Of a stretch of 64,000 bases of DNA, positions 8,815-17,595 are shown piece by piece. The notes under the pieces were generated by a model. It worked only from the letters and a program-made list of their open reading frames with translations. It ran no database searches and was not told the DNA's origin. A program made the position numbers and the translations under genes. The DNA comes from Flavobacteriales bacterium (GTDB lineage Bacteria; Bacteroidota; Bacteroidia; Flavobacteriales_D; Crocinitomicaceae). The DNA lies in the NCBI GenBank assembly GCA_947454525.1, contig CANGJM010000005.1, positions 1 to 64,000 of the forward strand, in the 5' to 3' direction. Position 1 is the stretch's first letter; each line of letters opens with the position of its first letter.

Positions 8815-9969
8815 ATGCAACAAGAATTATCACCTTTTTTATTTGGGAGAACGGTCAGTGATCTAGGGTTTACCAATAGGGAAAAAGATTTGGATAAATT
8901 ATATAAAAATCTGACCCAAGGAATCAACACCATGCTTATTTCTCCTCGGCGTTGGGGTAAATCTTCATTGGTTGAGAAGTTGATTTTGGAATTGAAAACA
9001 AAAAATCCTACCATCAAAGTCGTGAATTTAGATTTGTTTTCTGTTTCAAGTGAAGAAGAGTTTTTGGAAATGTTTGCGCGAGAAGTGATTAAAGCATCGT
9101 CAACGATGTGGCAAGAATGGATACAGTCAGCCAAAGATTTCTTTAAACAATTGACACCTATCTTAACCGTTGGTATTGATCCAATGAATGATTTTAGTTT
9201 AGGGTTTGATTGGAATCAATTAAAAAAACACCGTTCTGAAATATTGGACTTGCCTGAAAAATTGGCCAATGATAAAAATTGCCGCTTTATTATTTGTTTA
9301 GATGAGTTTCAGAATTTGGCAACTTTTCACGAGTTTGAATTCCTAGAAAAATCTATGCGTGCCATTTGGCAAAGACAAAAATCAGTTTCCTATTGCCTGT
9401 ATGGAAGTAAACGACATATGATGACGGATATCTTCGATAATCCATCGAAGCCATTTTATAGATTTGGTGACATCATGTTGCTTCAAAAAATTAAACGAGA
9501 AAAATGGATTAGTTTCATCGTCGAAAGTTTTGCCAATACTAAAAAAGAAATTGCTCCAGATTTAGCTGAGTTAATACCAACTTTGATGCAAGATCATTCA
9601 TGGTATGTTCAGCAGTTGGCTCATTACACTTGGCAAAAAACAACGAAAAAAGCAACGAAAAGGGAAGTCCAACTGGCTTTTTCAGAATTGATAGATGCGA
9701 ATTCGCCCTTGTACATGCGCGAGGTGGAAGGATTGAGTGTTACGCAACTGAACTTTTTAAAAGCTGTTGCGAAAAAAGAGGATAAGTTAAGTAGCATGGA
9801 AATGCTGCTTAAATACCGATTGGGAACCTCTGCCAATGTTGTTAAGAACAAAGCGATACTTCTGAAAGCGGACATACTCGATGAATTTAATGGTAAATTG
9901 TCTTTTCTTGATCCAGCGTTTGAATATTGGTTTTTGAGGCAGTATTTTAGACAGGAAAAAATGATTTAA
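8815..9969 (+). CDS. AAA/STAND-type ATPase with C-terminal winged helix
   Basis: A 384-residue ATPase of the archaeal-ATPase (PF01637-like, MNS clade) type common in Bacteroidota. The Walker A motif is ISPRRWGKSSL with Lys49; the first Gly of the classical motif is replaced by Ser, as usual in this family. Walker B is FIICLDEFQN with Asp163 and Glu164. The last 80 residues (from LSVTQLNFLKAVAKK) look like a winged-helix domain ending in LDPAFEYWFLRQYF. The family's role is poorly known; members are often mobile or present in many copies. It stands alone between carB and a polyprenyl synthase gene, and the DNA looks more AT-rich than its neighbours. The operator-like repeats upstream suggest autoregulation by the winged helix (inference). 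Confidence 0.85.
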   Translation: MQQELSPFLFGRTVSDLGFTNREKDLDKLYKNLTQGINTMLISPRRWGKSSLVEKLILELKTKNPTIKVVNLDLFSVSSEEEFLEMFAREVIKASSTMWQEWIQSAKDFFKQLTPILTVGIDPMNDFSLGFDWNQLKKHRSEILDLPEKLANDKNCRFIICLDEFQNLATFHEFEFLEKSMRAIWQRQKSVSYCLYGSKRHMMTDIFDNPSKPFYRFGDIMLLQKIKREKWISFIVESFANTKKEIAPDLAELIPTLMQDHSWYVQQLAHYTWQKTTKKATKREVQLAFSELIDANSPLYMREVEGLSVTQLNFLKAVAKKEDKLSSMEMLLKYRLGTSANVVKNKAILLKADILDEFNGKLSFLDPAFEYWFLRQYFRQEKMI

Positions 9970-10104
9970 TCTTCCTTGTGGATGAATTTTAATTTCAATA
10001 GTCGAACAGTAGACCTGGTTCTTTATCACGATCTATTCGGAAAGAAATATCCATTTTCCCACGAAATTCCTCAGTTTCGGCGCTCATAACCTTAATGGAT
10101 TCCG

Positions 10105-10112
10105 TATATTTG
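10105..10112 (+). promoter_or_regulatory. -7 element abutting a leaderless start
   Basis: TATATTTG followed by 4 nt and the ATG at 10117. This predicts a leaderless mRNA for the polyprenyl synthase operon. Confidence 0.55.
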
Positions 10113-10116
10113 TCTT

Positions 10117-11091
10117 ATGCAGAAGGTTGAGGACATTATGGCGCCAATTCAGTCAGAATTGACAACATTTGAAGCTTATTTTAAAGAGTCAATGAGATCC
10201 GATGTGGCCTTGCTGGACAAAGTCACTCAGTACGTGGTGAAGCGAAAAGGAAAGCAAATGCGTCCGATGTTCGTTTTTCTAACAGCGAAAATGTTGGGTG
10301 AAATCAATCAAGTGACCTACGATGCCACGACCTTGGTGGAACTCTTACACACAGCAACACTCGTACATGATGACGTGGTGGATGATGCCAACGAACGCCG
10401 AGGATTCTTTTCCGTCAATGCACTTTGGAAAAATAAAATCGCCGTCCTTGTAGGTGATTACATGCTTTCACGCATTCTGTTGCTTTCCATTGAGAAAGAA
10501 AACATCGCCTTGTTGGAAGTCGTTGCCCGCGCCGTTCGTGAAATGAGCGAAGGAGAACTTCTTCAGATTGAAAAAGCACGCGACCTGAATATTGATGAAG
10601 AAACCTATTTCGAAGTCATTCGGAAAAAGACCGCTTCACTTATTGCTACCTGCTGCGAGGCTGGAGCAATCAGTGTCCATGCGAACGCTGATCAACAAGA
10701 GAAAATGAGAAAATTCGGTGAGCTAATCGGACTTGCCTTTCAAATCAAAGACGACATTTTTGACTACGGAACAGGTGAACACATCGGAAAGCCAACAGGA
10801 ATTGATATCCGTGAACAAAAAATGACCTTGCCGTTGATCTACGTGATGAATCATTCTCCAAGTGAAATTCGTAAGGAATTAATGTACATCATGAAGAATG
10901 AATTCGACGTAACAGCACGAATTAAACGCGCCATTCAATTGGTCATTCAGTATGGTGGAATTCAATTCGCCACCCAAAAAATGGAAACTATTGCCAAGGA
11001 AGCACTCGAATTATTGGAGTCTTTCCCCGACAACGACGCAAAAAAATCGTTAATAGGATTGGTACATTACACAATGAATAGAGAGAAATGA
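10117..11091 (+). CDS. Polyprenyl diphosphate synthase
   Basis: A trans-isoprenyl diphosphate synthase that extends allylic diphosphates with isopentenyl diphosphate, probably to the C35-C40 chains used for menaquinone or other long isoprenoids. It has 324 residues. The first Asp-rich motif DDVVD (residues 85-89) follows LLHTATLVH, and the second, DDIFD (about 212-216), follows FQIK. The GKQMRP segment binds IPP. Chain length cannot be read with confidence. It is first in an operon with a MORN lipoprotein, dnaG and mscS; its stop overlaps the next start (ATGA). Confidence 0.93.
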   Translation: MQKVEDIMAPIQSELTTFEAYFKESMRSDVALLDKVTQYVVKRKGKQMRPMFVFLTAKMLGEINQVTYDATTLVELLHTATLVHDDVVDDANERRGFFSVNALWKNKIAVLVGDYMLSRILLLSIEKENIALLEVVARAVREMSEGELLQIEKARDLNIDEETYFEVIRKKTASLIATCCEAGAISVHANADQQEKMRKFGELIGLAFQIKDDIFDYGTGEHIGKPTGIDIREQKMTLPLIYVMNHSPSEIRKELMYIMKNEFDVTARIKRAIQLVIQYGGIQFATQKMETIAKEALELLESFPDNDAKKSLIGLVHYTMNREK

Positions 11092-11507
11092 TGAAAAATA
11101 CATTCTTAATCGCCTTAGTGGCATTGTTTACATTGAACGCATGTTCGGATTCATCTTCTAAAAAGGAGGATCAACCTGCGAAAAAAGAAGTCCTTTTTCA
11201 AATAAAGGATGGACACTTTACAGAATGGTATGCTGGAAAAAAACAAGTGAAATTTGAGGGAGACTTGGATGTAAAAGGAAATAGAGATGGTAAATGGACC
11301 TTCTACTCCGAAAAAGGAAATATGCTTTCATTCACTTTCTATGATCATGGAAAAAGAGAAGGATATTCCGTAGTTAAACATCCAAACGGACGAATTCACT
11401 ATCACGGTGAATACCGCAATGATAAAATGGTTGGCGTATGGACTACCTACGACGAAAAAGGTAAAAACAAACAAGTTAAAGATTACGGTCAACCGGAAAG
11501 TGAGTAA
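11088..11507 (+). CDS. MORN-repeat-like lipoprotein
   Basis: A 139-residue lipoprotein. The signal ends in the lipobox LNAC (MMKNTFLIALVALFTLNAC), so it should be acylated and anchored in the outer or inner membrane. After the linker, repeats of the type 'DGKWTFYSEKGN', 'KREGYSVVKHPNGRIHYHGEY' and 'DKMVGVWTTYDEKGK' are YwqK/MORN-like. Such repeats form small beta-sheet proteins, often of unknown partner. Two successive ATGs (11088 and 11091) could serve as the start. It overlaps both neighbours in the operon: 4 nt with the polyprenyl synthase and 8 nt with dnaG. Confidence 0.8.
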   Translation: MMKNTFLIALVALFTLNACSDSSSKKEDQPAKKEVLFQIKDGHFTEWYAGKKQVKFEGDLDVKGNRDGKWTFYSEKGNMLSFTFYDHGKREGYSVVKHPNGRIHYHGEYRNDKMVGVWTTYDEKGKNKQVKDYGQPESE

Positions 11508-13473
11508 AATTCCACCACATATCATTGATGAAATCATGCAAGTTTCTCGCATCGAGGAAGTTATTGCTGATTATGTTCAATTAAAACGTGCGGGATCTAA
11601 CTTAAAGGGACTCAGTCCATTCACGGATGAAAAAACACCATCCTTCGTTGTCTCTCCAGCTAAACAAATTTTTAAATGCTTTTCAACTGGAAAAGGAGGG
11701 ACGGTTGTTTCCTTCTTGATGGAGAAAGAACATTTCTCCTATCCCGAAGCGCTTCGTTGGTTAGCAGATCGTTACGGGGTTCAAATTCCCGAATCAGCGC
11801 AACCTACCGCGGAGGAATTAGCTGAATTAAACGAACGCGAGAGTTTTTACATCATCAATGAATTCGCGAAAAACACCTTTTCGGAGAATATGCATGGAAC
11901 CGATGAAGGAAAGGCGATTGGACTTTCCTATTTCGAAGAACGTGGTTTTCGTAAAGACATCATCGAACGTTTTCAACTCGGATATTGCCTCAATAAAGGA
12001 GATGATTTCACGAAAAAAGCACTCGAAAAAGGCTACAAGTTAGATTACCTCGAAAAAGTTGGACTCGTTAAAACCAAAGATGAACGTTCCTTCGATTTTT
12101 TCCGTGGACGTGTGATTTTCCCAATTCATAGTATTTCTGGTCGTGTTTTAGGTTTCGGTGGACGAACCTTACTGGCCGATAAAAAAATCGCGAAGTATTT
12201 CAATTCGCCGGAAAGCATCATCTACAACAAAAGTGAAATCCTTTATGGATTGTTCTTTGCTAAAGGTGACATCGTTAAATACGACGAGTGTTTGTTGTGT
12301 GAAGGATATACGGATGTCATCAGCATGCATCAAGCGGGAATGCAGCACGTCGTTTCTTCATCGGGTACCTCGTTGACCAAAGAACAAGTGAAGTTGGTGA
12401 AACGCTACACCAAAAACTTGACCATTTTATATGATGGTGACGCAGCTGGAATCAAAGCGAGTTTCCGTGGAATTGACTTGATTCTTGAAGAAGGATTGAA
12501 TGTGAAAGTTGTTCTTTTTCCAGATGGAGAGGATCCAGATTCGTTTTCGAAGACACGTAGTTCAAGTGAACTAGAAGAATACATCAAAACACATAAGCAG
12601 GATTTTATCACCTTTAAAGCATCGATTTTATTAGCGGATGGATTAAATGACCCGATTCGTAAGTCTGAATTGATTAAGGAAATTGTTCATTCTGTTTCTT
12701 TAATACCTGACCAAATTACTCGGAGTGTGTACATTCAAGAAATTGCACGTCAATTTGAAATTTCCGAGTCGATTGTCAACAATGAACTCATGCGTCTGCG
12801 GAAGTCAACGATGGCGAAGCAATTGCAAGAGCCGATGTTGAACGAGATTCAACTTCCGAAGGAAAGTACGAATCTTCTTCAAGATGAATTGGCCATCCAA
12901 GGGAATGAGTCAGGTGATACTCCGCTCGAAGTTAAACACGAAGATGAAATCATTCGGTTAATGATCAAATACGGGACACGTGAAGTCCTAATTAAAGAGA
13001 TTGGAAGTGAAGATAAATCCACGAGTGTCATTGAGTTGATCATTCAGGAAATTGAAAGCGATGACTTGCGCATCGAACATCCGCTCTACAGAGAAATCTA
13101 CGGTCTGTTCATGGACGGAGTCAAGGACAATACACTTTTATCAGCTTCGTACTTAAAACGATTAGAAAATCAAGACATTGTCGCGTTTGTGAGTGATTTG
13201 GAAAGCGATGACCAAGACTTAAGTCATAATTGGGTGGGGAAATACAACATCCATACGAAATCAGAATCTGACAATTTATACGAATCGGTGATGAATGCCA
13301 TTTATCACTTTAAACTCATCAAAGTAGAGCAGCATATTCAAGGATTGCAACGTGAATTGAAGGAAAAAAATCCTCAAGGTGAAGATTTAATCCTGTTATT
13401 GTCCGAACAAATGGTGTATGCAAAGGTGCGAAAGGAATTTTCAGAAAAACTAGGGAGGATTATCACGAGGTAA
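11500..13473 (+). CDS. dnaG: DNA primase with degenerate zinc-binding domain
   Basis: DnaG makes RNA primers at the replication fork. From a GTG at 11500 the protein has 657 residues, and its N-terminus (VSKIPPHIIDEIMQVSRIEEVIADYV) aligns with E. coli DnaG; upstream in-frame ATG codons would give an unrelated extension. The TOPRIM core is normal: LLCEGYTDVISMHQAG and ILYDGDAAGIKAS. In the CHC2 zinc module the four E. coli ligands Cys40, His43, Cys61, Cys64 correspond to Ser39, Thr42, Cys60 and Thr63 here (LSPFTDEKTPSF and KCFSTGKGG), so zinc is probably not bound. The rest of that fold looks intact. The start overlaps the MORN gene by 8 nt, and mscS follows after 1 nt. Confidence 0.95.
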   Translation: MSKIPPHIIDEIMQVSRIEEVIADYVQLKRAGSNLKGLSPFTDEKTPSFVVSPAKQIFKCFSTGKGGTVVSFLMEKEHFSYPEALRWLADRYGVQIPESAQPTAEELAELNERESFYIINEFAKNTFSENMHGTDEGKAIGLSYFEERGFRKDIIERFQLGYCLNKGDDFTKKALEKGYKLDYLEKVGLVKTKDERSFDFFRGRVIFPIHSISGRVLGFGGRTLLADKKIAKYFNSPESIIYNKSEILYGLFFAKGDIVKYDECLLCEGYTDVISMHQAGMQHVVSSSGTSLTKEQVKLVKRYTKNLTILYDGDAAGIKASFRGIDLILEEGLNVKVVLFPDGEDPDSFSKTRSSSELEEYIKTHKQDFITFKASILLADGLNDPIRKSELIKEIVHSVSLIPDQITRSVYIQEIARQFEISESIVNNELMRLRKSTMAKQLQEPMLNEIQLPKESTNLLQDELAIQGNESGDTPLEVKHEDEIIRLMIKYGTREVLIKEIGSEDKSTSVIELIIQEIESDDLRIEHPLYREIYGLFMDGVKDNTLLSASYLKRLENQDIVAFVSDLESDDQDLSHNWVGKYNIHTKSESDNLYESVMNAIYHFKLIKVEQHIQGLQRELKEKNPQGEDLILLLSEQMVYAKVRKEFSEKLGRIITR

Positions 13474-13474
13474 C

Positions 13475-14584
13475 ATGTTGAGTGCAACACTTTTTCATAT
13501 TGGTCCATACAAAATTTGCTTTTGGAATTTGGTGTTTTTGACACTCATTTTTTTAGCAGCAGCGATATTGCGACGCCTCGTTCATCGTTTGCTTAAACGC
13601 TACGTAAAAACAACACACATAAACCTGGAAGGCAGGCAACTTGCTTGGTTGAAATTGTTGAGTCAAAGTGTTTACTTACTAGCAATTTACGTGGCAGTTT
13701 TAAGTTTTAAATTCAACAACTACAATGTCACATTTAAAAAATTCCTCACCTATAAATTCATTGACTTAGGAACGATTAAAATTGATTTTTCGGATCTTTT
13801 AATCATCGTTTCCGTGTTTTTTGGTGCGCGAATTCTCGTAAACTTGAGTAAATTATATATCGGACGAAAGTTTAAACGAAACACAAATTACGATGCAGCT
13901 TCGGAATATGTGTACATTCAAATCGCGAAGTACGTCATTTACGTTTTTTCCATCCTTTTTTGTTTTCAGTTATTAAACATTGATTTGGTGATTATTCTCA
14001 CGAGTTCCGTGGGATTATTAGTTGGAATCGGACTTGGATTACAGGATGTATTCAAAGACATGATTGCAGGGCTCGTTTTGCTTTTTGAAGGAAATTTACG
14101 GGTAGGGGATATTGTAGAGATATACGGAAGCACTAGAGCTAATCAAAAATCAACGAATACTATCGTCGCAAAAATCCTGAAAATCAATGTGAGGACCACG
14201 CAAATTCAATCACGCGAGGGAAATGTTTTGATTATTCCAAATACTCGGTTAACCCAAGATCAAATTGAAAACTGGAGTCACGGTTCAGAATTAACGCGCT
14301 TTACCATCAATGTTGTTGTAGACTTTGGGGCTGATACAGAACTGATAAAACGACTATTGACTCAAGCAGCAATGGCGCATCCAAAAGTGAAGAAAAACAA
14401 TCCTGTCATGGTGCGTTTGGCTAACTTCGGTGAAAATGGACTTGAATTAGAATTGATTTTTTGGGCTGACCAAAGTTGGGACATTAATAACTATAAGTCA
14501 GAAATTCGTTTTGAAATAGACCGACTTTTTCGAGAGTACAATGTAAATATTCCGTATCCACACCGTACAATTAAACAGATTTAA
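13475..14584 (+). CDS. Mechanosensitive ion channel, MscS family
   Basis: A 369-residue membrane protein. There are three to four hydrophobic helices in the first 190 residues, then the pore-lining and beta-domain signature: SSVGLLVGIGLGLQDVFKDM, with GLVLLFEGNLRVGDIVEI following. The C-terminal part (LTRFTINVVVDFGADTELIKRLL to NIPYPHRTIKQI) is the usual MscS vestibule domain. It should open under membrane tension to release solutes in osmotic downshock. The insert TRANQKSTNTIVAKILKIN lengthens the beta domain slightly. It is last in the dnaG operon and ends directly against the convergent pdxJ gene, with no intergenic space. Confidence 0.92.
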   Translation: MLSATLFHIGPYKICFWNLVFLTLIFLAAAILRRLVHRLLKRYVKTTHINLEGRQLAWLKLLSQSVYLLAIYVAVLSFKFNNYNVTFKKFLTYKFIDLGTIKIDFSDLLIIVSVFFGARILVNLSKLYIGRKFKRNTNYDAASEYVYIQIAKYVIYVFSILFCFQLLNIDLVIILTSSVGLLVGIGLGLQDVFKDMIAGLVLLFEGNLRVGDIVEIYGSTRANQKSTNTIVAKILKINVRTTQIQSREGNVLIIPNTRLTQDQIENWSHGSELTRFTINVVVDFGADTELIKRLLTQAAMAHPKVKKNNPVMVRLANFGENGLELELIFWADQSWDINNYKSEIRFEIDRLFREYNVNIPYPHRTIKQI

Positions 14585-15301
14585 CTAGTCTCGCAACAAG
14601 TGTAAATATCGTTGGATCGTATTCTCAATTCCAAGGTAAAGCGCATCGGATATGAGCGCATGTCCGATGGAAACTTCGTCCAGTTGACAAACAGATTCCT
14701 TAAAATACCTTAAGTTTTCTTGACTTAAATCGTGTCCAGCATTAATTGCTAATCCAATCGAAGCAGCGAACTCAATGGCATCAATATACTTTTTAATGGC
14801 AGCGACTGGATCTTTTCCAAAAGCCTCCGCATACGGACCTGTGTAAAGTTCGATGCGATCAGCTCCTGCTTTTTTTGCTAGCTCAATCCAATGTTTATTA
14901 GGCTCGATAAAAAGAGAAGTACGAACTCCCTGTGATGCTATTTCTTGGAGTGTTTCACTTAAAAAGGATTGGTGTTGTTCTGTGTTCCATCCAGCATTTG
15001 AAGTGAGGACATCTGGTCCATCTGGAACCAACGTTGCTTGAGCTGGACGTATATCAGAAATAAGCGTCAAATAACGGCTATCCGGATATCCTTCGATGTT
15101 GTACTCCGTCGTAACAACTTTCGCAAGGTCATAGGTGTCCTGTGTGGTGATGTGACGTTCGTCCGGACGTGGGTGAACCGTGATTCCTTGTGCGCCAAAA
15201 CGTTCGCAGTCGATAGCGAATTGAACGACATTGGGCATTTGTCCGCCTCGAGCGTTTCGAAGCGTCGCAATTTTATTGATGTTCACACTTAGTCTTGTCA
15301 T
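14585..15301 (-). CDS. pdxJ: Pyridoxine 5'-phosphate synthase
   Basis: PdxJ condenses 1-deoxyxylulose 5-phosphate with 3-amino-2-oxopropyl phosphate to form pyridoxine 5'-phosphate in the DXP-dependent vitamin B6 pathway. It has 238 residues from ATG 15301 ([20 protein letters not shown]). Family motifs include [48 protein letters not shown] and [13 protein letters not shown]. An in-frame upstream start (15322) is rejected because it would lie within the promoter element at 15320-15327. It diverges from the CBS-nadK operon and converges tail to tail with mscS. Confidence 0.96.
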   Translation of the reverse strand: MTRLSVNINKIATLRNARGGQMPNVVQFAIDCERFGAQGITVHPRPDERHITTQDTYDLAKVVTTEYNIEGYPDSRYLTLISDIRPAQATLVPDGPDVLTSNAGWNTEQHQSFLSETLQEIASQGVRTSLFIEPNKHWIELAKKAGADRIELYTGPYAEAFGKDPVAAIKKYIDAIEFAASIGLAINAGHDLSQENLRYFKESVCQLDEVSIGHALISDALYLGIENTIQRYLHLLRD

Positions 15302-15319
15302 GGCACAAATTTTGACACA

Positions 15320-15327
15320 CAAAAGTA
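15320..15327 (-). promoter_or_regulatory. -7 element of pdxJ
   Basis: The minus strand reads TACTTTTG, an exact TAnnTTTG, 18 nt before the pdxJ ATG. Confidence 0.5.
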
Positions 15328-15364
15328 AGAACTCTGAAAGGATTTTACTACTTTGGCGACGCGT

Positions 15365-16027
15365 ATGAGAGCAATTGATTTAATAACGGACGAAATACCA
15401 CCTCTAATCCATACGGATTCAGGGGAAAAGGCCTTGAGTTGGATGGAGGAATTTAAGGTTTCTCACCTTCCTGTTCTTAAAAACGGCAATTTCGTTGGTG
15501 TTGTTTCGGAATCAGATATTCTCGATCACTTAAATTTAGATGAAAATTTAGATGATTTATTTCAGCATTTGCCACGTCCATTTATCTTCGGTCAAGCGCA
15601 TATGTACGATGTCATAGCCAAAATGGCAGAGTTTAAATTAAGTGTCATTCCCATTTTAGATCAACAGGAAAATTACCTCGGATGTTGCAGTGTGTATCAT
15701 GTGATGACACTCTTAGCGAATACAGGGAGCATCAAGGAAAACGGCGGAATTCTTGTTTTAGAGATGAATGCAAGTGATTACACCTTGTCCCAAATCGCTC
15801 AAATTGTCGAAAGTAACAATGCTCGAATTTTAAGCGTTTTTATGACGTCGCACCTCGATTCAACAAAAATTGATGTGACCTTAAAAGTGAACAGCTACGA
15901 TTTAACCAGCATCATTCGGACATTTGAGCGCTACGATTACTTGGTGAAAGCATCGTTCCGAGATGGACATGGTGATGAAGACATGCAATGGAGATATGAT
16001 ACGTTAATGCAATACTTAAAATTGTAA
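15365..16027 (+). CDS. CBS domain protein
   Basis: A 220-residue protein. Two CBS motifs fill the first 130 residues: [20 protein letters not shown] for the first, [18 protein letters not shown] for the second. A C-terminal ACT-like part follows ([19 protein letters not shown] onward). CBS pairs bind adenine nucleotides and regulate partners, but the partner is unknown. The gene sits between pdxJ and nadK, an arrangement I know from other Bacteroidota, so a link to NAD(P) or B6 metabolism is possible but unproven. ATG 15365 is chosen over an in-frame TTG at 15353; TACTTTG at 15349-15355 resembles a -7 element with one base missing. Confidence 0.85.
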   Translation: MRAIDLITDEIPPLIHTDSGEKALSWMEEFKVSHLPVLKNGNFVGVVSESDILDHLNLDENLDDLFQHLPRPFIFGQAHMYDVIAKMAEFKLSVIPILDQQENYLGCCSVYHVMTLLANTGSIKENGGILVLEMNASDYTLSQIAQIVESNNARILSVFMTSHLDSTKIDVTLKVNSYDLTSIIRTFERYDYLVKASFRDGHGDEDMQWRYDTLMQYLKL

Positions 16028-16029
16028 GC

Positions 16030-16908
16030 ATGAAAGTAGCCATCTACGGTAGAAAGATAAATAAGCAATCAAGTGCATTCTTCCTGGAAGTATTAAAGCA
16101 CATCAATGATTTTGGTTGGAAAGCAGTTTTGGAAGAGGAGCTGAAGGAACAATTGGTAGCGAAAGCTGGAATTTCCACGACCTATGAAACATTTAACAAT
16201 CACAAAGATTTTCATGCAGGACTCGATTTATTGATCAGTCTTGGTGGTGATGGAACCTTTTTAAGAGCGGTTTCCTATATTCGGGATTCAGGGGTGCCAA
16301 TTATGGGAATTAATACGGGAAGACTCGGATTCCTTTCCAACATCTCAAAAGACCATATTTACGATAAATTAGCACAAGTTAGGGACAAGCAATTCGAATT
16401 TCAGAAGCGTTCTTTATTGCGCGTTTCGACAGTGGATGACGTTTTTGGTGAAGATAATTTTGCTTTGAATGAGTTGACCCTACAGAAAAAAGATACGTCC
16501 TCCATGGTGACTGTTCATGCCTATTTGGATAAGAAATTCTTAAATTCTTACTGGGCTGACGGACTCATTGTTGCGACTCCAACCGGTTCTACAGCTTATA
16601 GTCTTAGTTGCGGTGGGCCAATCATAACTCCTGGTTGTCAGGTACATATATTGACTCCAATTGCGCCTCACAACTTGAATGTTCGTCCGGTAGTAGTGCC
16701 GGATCACATGCCTATTACGTTAAGTGTTGAGGGAAGAGATCGTAGCTACCTGCTTAGCTTAGATGGCGTTTCGAAGCACATCAAGCAAGGTGAAGATGTT
16801 ATAGTGACGAAGGCGGAATTTATGATAAATGTTGTTAAATTTGAGGACAACAACTTCTTGGATACAATTAGAAATAAAATGCTTTGGGGAATAGATACCC
16901 GTAATTAA
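16030..16908 (+). CDS. nadK: NAD kinase
   Basis: NadK phosphorylates NAD to NADP. It has 292 residues with the GGDGTFLRA motif (GGDGT at residues 72-76), NTGRLGFLS (substrate-binding), ALNELTL, and the conserved SCGGPI segment with TPTGSTAYSLS. This is the usual bacterial length. It starts 2 nt after the CBS gene and is followed within 14 nt by an FKBP gene, so the four genes from 15365 to 18711 form one operon. Confidence 0.97.
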   Translation: MKVAIYGRKINKQSSAFFLEVLKHINDFGWKAVLEEELKEQLVAKAGISTTYETFNNHKDFHAGLDLLISLGGDGTFLRAVSYIRDSGVPIMGINTGRLGFLSNISKDHIYDKLAQVRDKQFEFQKRSLLRVSTVDDVFGEDNFALNELTLQKKDTSSMVTVHAYLDKKFLNSYWADGLIVATPTGSTAYSLSCGGPIITPGCQVHILTPIAPHNLNVRPVVVPDHMPITLSVEGRDRSYLLSLDGVSKHIKQGEDVIVTKAEFMINVVKFEDNNFLDTIRNKMLWGIDTRN

Positions 16909-16922
16909 TAAAAATAAAAAAA

Positions 16923-17594
16923 ATGATTAAAAAAACAATGGCTATTGCCGCATTGATGTTTAGCGTTTCTGCGAATGCACAATTAACAAAAGTGGACTCT
17001 GTTAGTTACTTGGTAGGAATGAATATTGGAGCAAGTATCATGAAGGATTTTAGCGAGGCAAATGTAAATTTACTCGTGAAAGGATTACAAGATGCGATGA
17101 CAAAACAAGCGCCAATGTGTTCAGATCCAGGTAATGAAATGTTGAATAATTTCTTTCAACAGAAACAACAAGCCATGCAGGCACAAGAAGAAATGAACAA
17201 TATGGCTTACAAACAAGTAGGTGAAGAGTTCTTAGCGAAAAACGCCAAAAAATCAGGGGTAAAAGTAACTGCTTCCGGATTGCAATACGAAGTATTGAAA
17301 GAAGGAAAAGGTGAACATCCTGTCGCTACATCGAAAGTAAAAGTGCATTACCACGGAACAACACCAGAAGGTGTTGTGTTTGATAGTTCTGTTGAACGTG
17401 GGGAACCGATTTCGTTTGGATTAGATCAAGTGATCAAAGGTTGGACGGAAGGTGTTCAATTAATGAAAGTTGGTGCTAAATACCGCTTTTACATCCCTCA
17501 AGAATTAGCGTATGGACCAAGTTCACCATCGCCAACGATTAAGCCATATATGCCATTGGTATTTGAAGTAGAATTAATTGAAATTGAAAAGTAA
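16923..17594 (+). CDS. Exported FKBP-type peptidyl-prolyl isomerase
   Basis: A 223-residue periplasmic prolyl isomerase. Signal peptide: [20 protein letters not shown]. The N-terminal helical FKBP dimerisation domain (residues about 25-110, with [18 protein letters not shown]) resembles FkpA/Mip proteins. The catalytic FKBP domain follows ([39 protein letters not shown]). The usual 'IPPN' loop before the last strand reads [17 protein letters not shown] here, a slight variant. It should assist folding of exported proteins. One base separates its stop from the ATG of the cyclophilin-FKBP fusion. Confidence 0.92.
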   Translation: MIKKTMAIAALMFSVSANAQLTKVDSVSYLVGMNIGASIMKDFSEANVNLLVKGLQDAMTKQAPMCSDPGNEMLNNFFQQKQQAMQAQEEMNNMAYKQVGEEFLAKNAKKSGVKVTASGLQYEVLKEGKGEHPVATSKVKVHYHGTTPEGVVFDSSVERGEPISFGLDQVIKGWTEGVQLMKVGAKYRFYIPQELAYGPSSPSPTIKPYMPLVFEVELIEIEK

Positions 17595-17595
17595 G

